Assembly: GCA_009786175.1 (NCBI GenBank)
Contig: WQTQ01000144.1
Location: 1-10,276, forward strand
Reading direction: 5' to 3'
DNA: 10,276 nt
Source of the DNA: Bacillota bacterium
Lineage (GTDB): Bacteria > Bacillota_A > Clostridia > Lachnospirales > WQUN01
Shown here: positions 1 to 6,173 of the stretch, one piece after another
Position numbering within the stretch: the first letter of the stretch is position 1
Layout: every line of letters starts with the position of its first letter
Program-made: the position numbers and the translations under genes
The notes under the pieces: model-generated
Database searches by the model: none
What the model saw: the letters and a program-made list of their open reading frames with translations, nothing else
What the model was told of the DNA's origin: nothing

Positions 1-1553
1 CGGTCTTGGCCAAGGCTGCTTGTTGCCATTTCCAGCACTTGCGAATATGTCGCGTTTCCAACATGTTCGGAATCCCGCAAAAGATGCCCAAAGGCCGCCA
101 CTGCCGCCGCGAATGTAAAGTCGGAAGAATTTTGCGCAAGAATCCGCTCACCGGTAACAGGCAGGGTTATTAGCCGGCTGGTATAGTCGCCGGGCTCGTG
201 GTACCGGACACGGACTTCGAATAAATTGGCATTGGAGTTTGCGTACAACGCTTCTTCAAATATAGTCAGCTCAAACATCAGCGCGATTTCCGAACCTACG
301 CCAATTTCCCCGGCGTCGCGGAAGTCATTATCAAAATCAAGATTATCTATGCGGCGGTTTTCGTAACCAATCAGGCGGTAACTTTCTACCAGCAGCGGGT
401 TAAACTCTACTTGGGCGCGCACGTCTTCGGCTATTACAAACATGTTGGAAATTAGCTCTTCCACAAAGACTTTGTACGCCGCCTGGATTGTGTCCAGGTA
501 GTGGTAGTTGGCATTGCCGTTCCTGGCGATAGTTTCCAGCATATCGTCGCGGAAATTGCCCATGCCAAAGCCAAGGATTGTCATGTGAATGCCACGGCGG
601 CGGTATTCCGCCATCATTTCGTACAACTCGCTTACGGTGGAAACTCCTACGTTAAAGTCGCCGTCTGTGGCCAGGATAATACGGTTGTTCATGTTAGGGC
701 AAAAATTTTGCGTGGCAAGTTGGTAGGCCATGCTTATGCCGGGTCCACCGGCAGTGCTGCCCCGGGCTACAAGGCTGTTTATGGCGTTCATAATATATTC
801 GTGTTGGTTGCCGGGGACGCTGTCCAGCAGAACGCGGGCACAACCGGCGTATGTTACCACAGATACTGTGTCATTTTCGTCCAGTTCCGGCACCAGCAGC
901 CCAAGAGATTGCTGCACAAGAGGAAGCCTGTTGGCCGGGGCCATAGAGCCAGACGTGTCTATAAGAAATGTAAGATTGCTTGCGGGCAGGTCTGTACGGC
1001 AGATATCTTTGGCACGGACGCGGACAAATGCCAGGTACTTATCTTCGTTAAACGGTGACGGGCCAATTTCTGTGTAAATGGAGAAAGGTGTGCCTTCGAT
1101 AAGTGGGGTTACGATGTCAAAGTTGAAGTAGTTTATCATTTCCGCAATGCGGACGGCGTCCGGGTTTGGCCGCAGGCCGTTGTTTATCATGCGGGCAACG
1201 TTGCGGTAAGACGCCGTGTCTATTTGCAATGTGAACGAAATGGCGGCTTCAACTTCAGGGCTTGCCCACTGGTTTTCTGTTATTGGCAGATGGGTTTCCA
1301 GGTTATAATTACCCCCGGCGCGAAACTCTTCCTCTTGTCCGGCTCTAAGATTTGGCAAGCCATATAATGCAAAATCGTCTGCCACATCCCCGGGTGCTGC
1401 TTCCATTTCCGACATAGGGGGCGGAGTAAGAACTGCAGCATCGTTGGCTAAAGGTACGTAGTCGTTAGATACGCGCTGGCCACTTCCGCAGGCGGAAAGT
1501 ATCAGTAGAATTACAGCGAAAAGCGCGCATATGGATAGTTTTGTCCTTGTCAT
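1..1553 (-). CDS. YfbK-type von Willebrand factor A lipoprotein (partial, C-terminus outside window)
   Basis: Predicted surface lipoprotein with a metal-binding vWA domain; the biochemical role of this family is not settled. It starts at ATG 1553 behind AGAAAGGA and is open to the window edge (517 full codons). Residues 1-22 form a lipoprotein signal peptide ending in lipobox LSAC (Cys22). An acidic/proline linker follows, then the YfbK N-terminal region (LQIDTASYRN, then AVRIAEMINYFNFD). The vWA domain carries the MIDAS motif DTSGS at residues 199-203 and a second conserved ATDGDFNVG with Asp297. The visible C-terminal part (SSDFTFAAAVAAFGHLLRDS) matches the DUF3520-like tail of YfbK proteins, so only a short stretch is probably missing. 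It lies 96 bases downstream of the anti-sigma gene on the same strand and may be its output or a sensor partner. Family call is strong; the regulatory link is inference. Confidence 0.9.
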   Translation of the reverse strand, partial: MTRTKLSICALFAVILLILSACGSGQRVSNDYVPLANDAAVLTPPPMSEMEAAPGDVADDFALYGLPNLRAGQEEEFRAGGNYNLETHLPITENQWASPEVEAAISFTLQIDTASYRNVARMINNGLRPNPDAVRIAEMINYFNFDIVTPLIEGTPFSIYTEIGPSPFNEDKYLAFVRVRAKDICRTDLPASNLTFLIDTSGSMAPANRLPLVQQSLGLLVPELDENDTVSVVTYAGCARVLLDSVPGNQHEYIMNAINSLVARGSTAGGPGISMAYQLATQNFCPNMNNRIILATDGDFNVGVSTVSELYEMMAEYRRRGIHMTILGFGMGNFRDDMLETIARNGNANYHYLDTIQAAYKVFVEELISNMFVIAEDVRAQVEFNPLLVESYRLIGYENRRIDNLDFDNDFRDAGEIGVGSEIALMFELTIFEEALYANSNANLFEVRVRYHEPGDYTSRLITLPVTGERILAQNSSDFTFAAAVAAFGHLLRDSEHVGNATYSQVLEMATSSLGQD

Positions 1554-1612
1554 AAAGATCATCCTTTCTGGTTTCATGTGAGTCTCTTACCCATTTAAAC
1601 CAGCGTCAAGAA

Positions 1613-1634
1613 GAAATATTACAGTTTGGTTACA
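1613..1634 (-). promoter_or_regulatory. Candidate regulatory motif upstream of the vWA lipoprotein gene
   Basis: Read on the minus strand this is TGTAACC, three bases, then CTGTAATATTTC. Nearly the same arrangement (TGCAACC, two bases, CTGTAATATTTC) lies upstream of the sigma gene at 3085-3105. TGTAACC/TGCAACC resembles the -35 element of many ECF promoters (AAC core), but no convincing CGTC-like -10 at the expected spacing is visible. TAATAT could instead be a -10, though no good -35 precedes it here. It is 60 bases before the lipoprotein start. Confidence 0.4.
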
Positions 1635-1649
1635 TTTTTTTCTGCGCGC

Positions 1650-2513
1650 TTAAACCCAATTGTGCGCCAGGGTGATTAAATCATTATAATCGTAGGTTGT
1701 GGTTAGGGAAAATTGTATGCCATCCAATTGGTAAATCAATACGCTGTGGGTACTTTCTATGCGCATATATGCCCATGTTTCGTTTATAAGCACAGGGAAA
1801 AATTCGGAAAAGTCATTTTCTGCCGGGGGTATGATGGCGGTTACAATTACAAGGTTTTGGGCATTGCCTTCCAGGTGAAAAATAACCATATCCCCGTCAA
1901 AATCTGTATAAATAATTTGCCAGCCGGGTGGTGGGGGCAAGGAAATTTGGGCCAGAGCACGTCTTTGATTGACAGCAGGTGGTTCTACCGGTACAGCCGC
2001 CTCCCATCTGCTAAATTCCCGTTCTTCCTCTGCAATTCCCAGGCCAAATGAGTCGTCAACGGCAACATCAACCGCCAGGTTCCATGAGCCATCAACGGCG
2101 GCGTCAGCAGCCGGGTCATCCATACCGTCTTCCATTGGTGCTGCTTCTGCCACCACCGGCGGTGCTGCGGCTTGGGGTGCCGGAAGAGCAGCGGGGGCTT
2201 CTGCGCCAGGCATTACACTTTCCGTAGCAAAGTTTGCCGTGCCGTCGGTACCGAAATTTGTTAAAAACTGTGGCAGGAACGCAATGCCCGCAATAACCAG
2301 TACCACTATGGACGCGGCAACGCTCATAAACGCGCGCCTGTGGGATTGCCACTTTTGCCTGTGCCGGGCGGCCCGCATCTTGCCGTCCAGGCCCGGGGTG
2401 GGCGCGGGAATAATGGCATCATTATCTTGTTTGTAAATTTCACCGGCTTTTTTTACATATTGCTTCGCCAAATCTTGTAGAAATTTTTCGTTTTTTACGT
2501 TTTCGCTTTTCAT
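1650..2513 (-). CDS. Membrane-anchored anti-sigma factor (DUF4367-like C-terminus)
   Basis: Probable anti-sigma factor of the adjacent ECF sigma factor, 287 aa. The N-terminal ~60 residues are charged and would be cytosolic, the side that would bind sigma. A single membrane segment covers about residues 61-83 (SVAASIVVLVIAGIAFLPQF). An Ala/Pro/acidic linker of roughly 100 residues follows, then an extracytoplasmic domain of about 85 residues rich in beta-type sequence (WQIIYTDFDGDMVIFHLEGN and YQLDGIQFSLTT) that resembles DUF4367-type domains. No HxxxCxxC zinc anti-sigma motif is present. The start is ATG 2513, not the in-frame ATG at 2534, because a near-perfect AAAGGAGGTG sits 5 bases upstream of 2513 and inside the longer version. 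Its ATG overlaps the sigma stop as ATGA, so the two are probably translationally coupled. Assignment rests on position and topology. Confidence 0.8.
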   Translation of the reverse strand: MKSENVKNEKFLQDLAKQYVKKAGEIYKQDNDAIIPAPTPGLDGKMRAARHRQKWQSHRRAFMSVAASIVVLVIAGIAFLPQFLTNFGTDGTANFATESVMPGAEAPAALPAPQAAAPPVVAEAAPMEDGMDDPAADAAVDGSWNLAVDVAVDDSFGLGIAEEEREFSRWEAAVPVEPPAVNQRRALAQISLPPPPGWQIIYTDFDGDMVIFHLEGNAQNLVIVTAIIPPAENDFSEFFPVLINETWAYMRIESTHSVLIYQLDGIQFSLTTTYDYNDLITLAHNWV

Positions 2514-3043
2514 TCCCGCACCTCCTTTGCCCATTGTAGTAACTTGGTTTTTGCCCTGTGCAGCCGCACGGTTACGTTGTTTTCCGTTATGCCCAGTGCC
2601 GTAGCAATTTCCCTATGGGACAAATCGTGGGCGTACTTTAGCAGAAAGACGGCCTTTTGCTCTTCCTTAAGACGGTCTACCAACGCCATTGCCGTGGCGG
2701 TATCGTCTTGGGAAGTTATCATCTCTTCCAGGTTAAAGTCGTCCGCCTCGTCGTGTTTTGCCACATCTATTGGGGTTACGCGCTTTTCCCGGTGATACGA
2801 ATTTATGGCTATATTTTTGACAATGGTTACAAGGTACGATACAGACTGGGGCGAATCCGGGTCGCCAATTTTGTGAAAATGCTTGTACGCCCGCAAAAAG
2901 GCTTCACTAACAGCGTCTTCTGCCAGGGCATGGTCTTTTATTATGTCAAAAGCCTTTGCCCACAGAAGCCGCTTATATTTTTCGTAAATATATTCAAATT
3001 TGAATTTGTCGCTTTCGGACGCGAAAGTGAGGAGAAGTAGCAT
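2510..3043 (-). CDS. ECF-type RNA polymerase sigma factor
   Basis: Sigma-70 family regulator of the extracytoplasmic-function type, 177 aa, which directs RNA polymerase to stress or envelope promoters. Region 2 covers about residues 15-85 (EYIYEKYKRLLWAKAF, AEDAVSEAFLRAYKH, SYLVTIVKNIAINSYHREKR). Region 4 covers about 118-172 with the helix-turn-helix LSHREIATALGITENNVTVR followed by LHRAKTKL. Start ATG 3043 is chosen because MLLLLTFASESDKFKFEYIY resembles the N-terminus of clostridial ECF relatives and GGAAGGG lies about 11 bases upstream. The in-frame ATG 3160 would add 39 residues unlike the family. It is immediately followed by its putative anti-sigma factor (ATGA overlap). A promoter-like sequence and a palindrome lie 45-72 bases upstream of the start. 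Family is clear; the regulon is unknown. Confidence 0.93.
   Translation of the reverse strand: MLLLLTFASESDKFKFEYIYEKYKRLLWAKAFDIIKDHALAEDAVSEAFLRAYKHFHKIGDPDSPQSVSYLVTIVKNIAINSYHREKRVTPIDVAKHDEADDFNLEEMITSQDDTATAMALVDRLKEEQKAVFLLKYAHDLSHREIATALGITENNVTVRLHRAKTKLLQWAKEVRE
2519..2528 (-). promoter_or_regulatory. Ribosome binding site that fixes the anti-sigma start
   Basis: AAAGGAGGTG on the minus strand, 5 bases before ATG 2513. It lies inside the last codons of the sigma gene and would be coding in the longer anti-sigma frame, which argues against the upstream start. Confidence 0.8.
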
Positions 3044-3084
3044 ATGCCTAATGTCCCTTCCTATATGTAAACCATTTTTTGGGG

Positions 3085-3115
3085 GAAATATTACAGGTGG
3101 TTGCAACCTTATCAA
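3085..3115 (-). promoter_or_regulatory. Promoter region of the sigma operon with embedded palindrome
   Basis: On the minus strand TTGATA (3115-3110), 16 bases, TAATAT (3093-3088) preceded directly by TG gives a reasonable vegetative promoter. The spacer contains the perfect palindrome GGTTGCAACC (3108-3099). TGCAACC also resembles an ECF -35, and with CTGTAATATTTC (3096-3085) it forms the motif shared with 1613-1634. Vegetative promoter plus operator, or autoregulated ECF promoter, are both possible. Confidence 0.5.
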
Positions 3116-3117
3116 TC

Positions 3118-3156
3118 TTATTTTAGCAGAAAAAAAGAAGAATGTCTCACTGACAT
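3118..3156 (-). other. Possible 12-residue leader reading frame upstream of the sigma gene
   Basis: ATG 3156 opens a frame MSVRHSSFFLLK ending in TAA at 3118. It has a strong GGAGG (3168-3164) at 7-base spacing, better than that of the sigma gene itself. The same GGAGG lies only 3 bases before ATG 3160, the start of the longest sigma frame. No clear promoter was found upstream, so this may be chance. Candidate leader peptide only. Confidence 0.2.
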
Positions 3157-3207
3157 GCATTAACCTCCGGTTGAAAACAAATTCAACTTAAATTAAATGC
3201 GTCTCCA

Positions 3208-3235
3208 TTGTGGCATTTGCAGATTATGTTATAGT
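3208..3235 (+). promoter_or_regulatory. Promoter of the XRE-TPR regulator
   Basis: TTGTGG (3208-3213), 16-base spacer, then TATAGT (3230-3235) with an extended -10 TG at 3227-3228. It lies 36 bases upstream of the ATG. The -35 is weak and the extended -10 probably compensates. Confidence 0.5.
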
Positions 3236-3271
3236 TTTATTTGCCGGCATTAAAATCACAGGAGGGTTACC

Positions 3272-4387
3272 ATGAACCTATGCATTGGAAATAAAATTAC
3301 GGAATTTCGCAAAGAACAAAGCAAAACACAAGAGCAGCTTGCCAATTATGTAGGCGTTTCGGTTGCGGCGGTAAGTAAATGGGAGACGAAGCAATCTTAC
3401 CCTGACATTACTCTGCTGCCGTCTATTGCCGACTTTTTTGGAGTGTCTATTGATGCGTTGCTGGGGTACAAGGTTACGGGCTGCAATGAAATACGTGAAA
3501 ATATTTACAAAAATATTTTTGAGGCAGATATCAATGGCGATTACAAAACAGCCATCCCAATAATCAATGACGCGTTAAACAAGTACCCCAACGATTTTAA
3601 CCTTTTACGTTCAATGGGGAGTATGTTGAGAATGAGGGCTTGGGAAAGTGAAATGAAGGAGCAAGACTTTAAAGATGCCATTATGTATTATGAAAGGGCC
3701 TTGAAATGTGCCGAAAATGAAGATAATAAACTTTGGATGAAGGTTTCCATTAGCCAGACATACGATTCCATGGGTGACACTAAGAAGGCCCTGGACCTTA
3801 TGCTGGAGATAAATGCGAGCAAGGCTTTTGATGCGGATATAGCCCGTATAAAATATAAATTGGGCGAAAAACAAGATGCAAAAATAGTGCTACAGTCGCA
3901 ATTATGGGGCATGGCATTTAATTTTTGGGGTATAGCAGGCAGGCTCGCGGTTTGGTTTGCAGATGAAGGGAACCATGAAATGGCTCTTGAAGCGCAAAAA
4001 TTGCACGCGCAGTTTTTGTCTGCGTTTACTAACGATACCCCAAATTATGCAGATACGCTTTGCGCTTCCAGCTATTCTGCTGTGGCTAAATATTGCAGTG
4101 TGCTAAACATGCAAGACGAAATGTGGGAAAATTTAAGCAGGGCTGTGTACCATGCAATACGGTTTGACGAAAACCCATCATATAAAACCCGGTCTATAAA
4201 ATTTATGGATGGTATGCCGGAGAGAGCCGGTATGGGCAACAATTCGCCTAATTTGGCATGTAATGGCCTATTGATGGAGATTAAACAGGATTTTGCGGAA
4301 TTTGCATCTAACGAAAAGTTTGTACAGTTACGTAGCCAGCTGGAGTCTGCCAAGCAGACAAAACAGGATGTTGGAGTTTGGGCGTAA
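3272..4387 (+). CDS. XRE-family transcriptional regulator with TPR-like C-terminal region
   Basis: DNA-binding regulator of 371 aa. An N-terminal XRE/Cro helix-turn-helix occupies about residues 7-66: ITEFRKEQSKTQEQLANYVG, then VSVAAVSKWETKQSYPDITL and LPSIADFFGVSIDALLGY. The remaining ~300 residues are helical with TPR-like spacing (DYKTAIPIINDALNKYPNDF, AIMYYERALKCAENEDNKLW, TKKALDLMLEIN). In related proteins such repeats sense peptides or partner proteins; here the ligand is unknown. AGGAGGG lies 6 bases before ATG 3272. It is the only plus-strand gene, divergent from the sigma operon and convergent with the defence islet. A hairpin terminator follows 10 bases after the stop. Its target genes are not evident. 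Confidence 0.9.
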   Translation: MNLCIGNKITEFRKEQSKTQEQLANYVGVSVAAVSKWETKQSYPDITLLPSIADFFGVSIDALLGYKVTGCNEIRENIYKNIFEADINGDYKTAIPIINDALNKYPNDFNLLRSMGSMLRMRAWESEMKEQDFKDAIMYYERALKCAENEDNKLWMKVSISQTYDSMGDTKKALDLMLEINASKAFDADIARIKYKLGEKQDAKIVLQSQLWGMAFNFWGIAGRLAVWFADEGNHEMALEAQKLHAQFLSAFTNDTPNYADTLCASSYSAVAKYCSVLNMQDEMWENLSRAVYHAIRFDENPSYKTRSIKFMDGMPERAGMGNNSPNLACNGLLMEIKQDFAEFASNEKFVQLRSQLESAKQTKQDVGVWA

Positions 4388-4395
4388 ATGAAAAT

Positions 4396-4483
4396 CTTAC
4401 CCCCTGATATCACATTGCCAATATGATATCAGGGGGTAGAAATTTACTTATGCGGCGTATACGTCTTTGCCACATCCACCATC
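4396..4483. repeat. Left 88-bp direct repeat of the defence islet
   Basis: Matches 6585-6672 in the same orientation at a constant offset of 2189 bases, with 83 of 88 bases identical and no indels. It contains the terminator hairpin and the last 12 codons plus stop of an mtaA/uroD-like gene. All five differences are transitions (two in the hairpin, three in the coding part). Homology ends abruptly at 4483/4484. It may be an attachment-site duplication or the end of a lost paralogue. Confidence 0.85.
4398..4438. terminator. Terminator hairpin, left copy (inside the left direct repeat)
   Basis: Inverted repeat TACCCCCTGATATCA (4398-4412) / TGATATCAGGGGGTA (4424-4438): 15 perfect pairs with an 11-base loop. 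It sits between two convergent genes (XRE on plus, nuclease and methyltransferase remnant on minus), so it may stop both. Minus-strand T tail is short (ATTTT). One-sided changes compared with the right copy shorten its upper stem. Confidence 0.75.
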
Positions 4484-4500
4484 CCGGCGTATTTTCGGGC
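4444..4500 (-). pseudogene. 3'-end remnant of a second MtaA/UroD-like methyltransferase gene
   Basis: The minus strand encodes ARKYAGMVDVAKTYTPHK followed by TAA. The last 12 residues are identical to the C-terminus of the intact methyltransferase at 6633-7673. A TAA at 4503-4501 closes the frame just upstream, so only the tail remains. The three differences from the intact gene in the shared codons are all synonymous third-position changes (Lys, Thr, Tyr), meaning this copy diverged while still coding. It is followed by its own copy of the terminator hairpin. Confidence 0.75.
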
Positions 4501-4534
4501 TTACAGTGTTTATATTTACTTTCTTTTCTATGGT

Positions 4535-5872
4535 CTATGCACTTTGACGCATCTTTTCTGAAATCCGATATTGCTCTGCAATTGCCACATCTGTAAACTC
4601 GGCTGTTTTATCATGATATTTATTAATGATTTCTTTAATTTCGTCAAGTGAGACGCGGAAAAACTCCCTGCGCGTGTTCACCCAATTAAGCTTTCTGTCT
4701 TCAAATGCCTTGTGTAACTCTGCTTCTAGTTTGGGTGCATCGTCAGAAAATATCATAGCATGTGTATCAAAATTAAATGGTACAGATGCACTGCCAAGTT
4801 CATCAACCCTGTCTTCCGGGTCGAGTCTGCGTGTCATCCCAATTTTATATACATCTTCTCCAAACGCGCCAATATTAGAAACTATATAAACATATCCGGC
4901 TTTTTGATTTGCCTGTCGATAGTCCACATCAATTAAGGCCTTGTCTATATCGGCAAGATTGCGCTCAATTTCCGATTGTTTTGCTAGTAGTTCCTCGCGC
5001 TCGCTGCCGGTTGCTTTTTCAAGTTGCGTGTGGATTTTTGTTAATGCACTTTGATAATGGGTTTGTTCTTTGTCTAACTTCTTGCGCTGTTCCTCAATTT
5101 CTTTCTGCACTTTAGCATCTTCTCGCATTTGAGCGCGCAATTCCTTCTGTTCTTCCTTTTCTTGCTGCTTCTTTTGTTGGTATTCAAGAGCAAGTCGCAA
5201 TTCATCAATTTTGGCATTATAGTATGGCTGTGTAATGGCAATGCTCATTATTTTTCCCAGCTTGGAAATGGCTTCATAAGATGATGTTATACGTTTTAAA
5301 GATGTATCAAAATTATTGTATTTAACCCTGGAAACTATCTCGTCACACTCACTATTAAAGGCACGCAACAACAATTTTTGCATATCTTTAACCATTTTGT
5401 TTCCTTGCGACTTGCTACCGTTAACCGTCCAACCCATATTGCCGGTAGCAGCAGTATTGTTTTTTATCAAGTCCTTTTGTTTCGTCCTAATTTTGTTCAA
5501 TTCTGCCTTGTAGTGGTCGGAGGACACAAAATCATACTGCGGCTTGTACAAGCCAAAGGACTGCAATAACATCTGCTCTTCTAACACAATAATTTCTTTT
5601 TGCGCAGCGGCAATTTCCTGTTGCGCTTTCTTTTGTTTGTATTCAAGGATTTCAACCTCTTTTGCAAGGCTAGAAATATACTCTTGCTTTTTTACAACGT
5701 CCATTGCACCTATTTCTAACATTTGCGCTTCAATGCTCTTCCTTATTTCCTTATCTCTTACCAAAGATAATATTAGAAGAACTGCGCCTATGATAAATGG
5801 TATTACGAGAATCGAAAACATGAATATAATACATAAAAACCATGATTGCAGATACCAAGCTTTTTTATTCAT
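4535..5872 (-). CDS. SNIPE-like membrane-anchored DUF4041 / GIY-YIG (T5orf172) nuclease
   Basis: Predicted anti-phage nuclease, 445 aa. Residues ~11-38 are hydrophobic and form a membrane anchor, probably a hairpin because of the central IPFIIG. Coiled coil spans ~50-100. A DUF4041 region (~102-250) shows GLYKPQYDF, GWTVNGSKSQGNKMVKDMQK, LLLRAFNSECDEIVSRVKYN and EYQQKKQQEKEEQKELRAQM. A second coiled coil runs to ~320. The GIY-YIG domain of T5orf172 type begins at ~326: YVYIV (327-331), VYKIG (341-345), Arg355, Glu385 in LEAELH, and NTRREFF (399-405). All expected catalytic-type positions appear present. ATG 5872 is preferred over TTG 5896 because AAAGGAAAGGA lies 8 bases before it. I recall this architecture as SNIPE, reported to cut phage DNA as it enters. 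It sits in an AT-rich islet flanked by direct repeats. Domain call is strong; defence function is inferred by homology. Confidence 0.88.
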   Translation of the reverse strand: MNKKAWYLQSWFLCIIFMFSILVIPFIIGAVLLILSLVRDKEIRKSIEAQMLEIGAMDVVKKQEYISSLAKEVEILEYKQKKAQQEIAAAQKEIIVLEEQMLLQSFGLYKPQYDFVSSDHYKAELNKIRTKQKDLIKNNTAATGNMGWTVNGSKSQGNKMVKDMQKLLLRAFNSECDEIVSRVKYNNFDTSLKRITSSYEAISKLGKIMSIAITQPYYNAKIDELRLALEYQQKKQQEKEEQKELRAQMREDAKVQKEIEEQRKKLDKEQTHYQSALTKIHTQLEKATGSEREELLAKQSEIERNLADIDKALIDVDYRQANQKAGYVYIVSNIGAFGEDVYKIGMTRRLDPEDRVDELGSASVPFNFDTHAMIFSDDAPKLEAELHKAFEDRKLNWVNTRREFFRVSLDEIKEIINKYHDKTAEFTDVAIAEQYRISEKMRQSA

Positions 5873-5889
5873 AAGTATTGTCCTTTCCT

Positions 5890-6021
5890 TTAACAATCTG
5901 TATGTCCATACTCTTCAAATGTCAACGCTTTCAGCATCTGTACATCGCTGTATCGTGTCTGCTCATAAATAATATGTATCGTAGAAACAAATTCCAGCGG
6001 TACATTCCATTTTTCTGCCAT
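5890..6021 (-). CDS. Short unrecognised reading frame between toxin remnant and nuclease
   Basis: From ATG 6021 the frame gives 43 residues beginning MAEKWNVPLEFVSTIHIIYE and ending FEEYGHTDC, stop at 5890. The frame is open further upstream to about 6075 (DERTILNGYLSDLE precedes the Met), in a different phase from the toxin remnant. The composition looks like real protein rather than noise. No good ribosome binding site precedes ATG 6021. Its stop overlaps the nuclease gene's ribosome binding region, leaving 17 bases to the nuclease ATG. I do not recognise it. It could be the C-terminal stub of a lost gene, or a small partner protein of the nuclease. It does not contain the missing YafQ catalytic part. 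Confidence 0.35.
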   Translation of the reverse strand: MAEKWNVPLEFVSTIHIIYEQTRYSDVQMLKALTFEEYGHTDC

Positions 6022-6044
6022 TTCTAAATCAGAAAGATATCCAT

Positions 6045-6173
6045 TTAGAATTGTTCTTTCATCAATAACAATTCAATAGTGGCTTCAAGTTTTGTCATAT
6101 CGTATCCGCGTTTTATCAACAATCGTCGGTTGCGTCTGAATTGTGTTGTATAATCCGCCCTGAATTTATGCAT
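6045..6173 (-). pseudogene. Truncated YafQ/RelE-family toxin
   Basis: Starts at ATG 6173, overlapping the antitoxin stop by 8 bases as is usual for dinJ-yafQ pairs. It encodes only 42 aa: MHKFRADYTTQFRRNRRLLI, then KRGYDMTKLEATIELLLMKEQF, then TAA. This matches the N-terminal half of YafQ-type mRNA interferases (basic helix, RGYDMTKLE), which are normally about 90 aa. The second half, with the DHxL, HIEPDWLLIY and RTGSH-type catalytic elements, is absent in all three minus-strand frames downstream. The toxin is therefore very probably inactive. Deletion or replacement, not a simple frameshift, is the likely cause. Confidence 0.75.

Noticed and set aside
501..1077. Plus-strand open frames of 115 and 185 codons
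   Set aside because: They lie antisense to the vWA lipoprotein gene, whose minus-strand frame carries clear family motifs through the same bases; neither plus frame resembles a protein family.
1969..2436. Plus-strand Ser/Ala-rich frame of 155 codons
   Set aside because: It is the antisense shadow of the Ala/Pro-rich linker of the anti-sigma factor; the low-complexity composition is a by-product.
2514..2534. Longer anti-sigma start at 2534 (extra MGKGGAG)
   Set aside because: The extension is encoded by the ribosome binding site of the ATG at 2513 and overlaps the sigma gene more than needed.
3044..3160. 39-residue N-terminal extension of the ECF sigma factor
   Set aside because: It does not resemble ECF N-termini, would contain the promoter-like sequence and palindrome, and its ribosome binding site is too close to the ATG. 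Kept only as a possible leader region.
5544..5972. Plus-strand frame of 142 codons over the nuclease 5' end
   Set aside because: Antisense to the nuclease membrane segment and coiled coil; no promoter, ribosome site or family resemblance.
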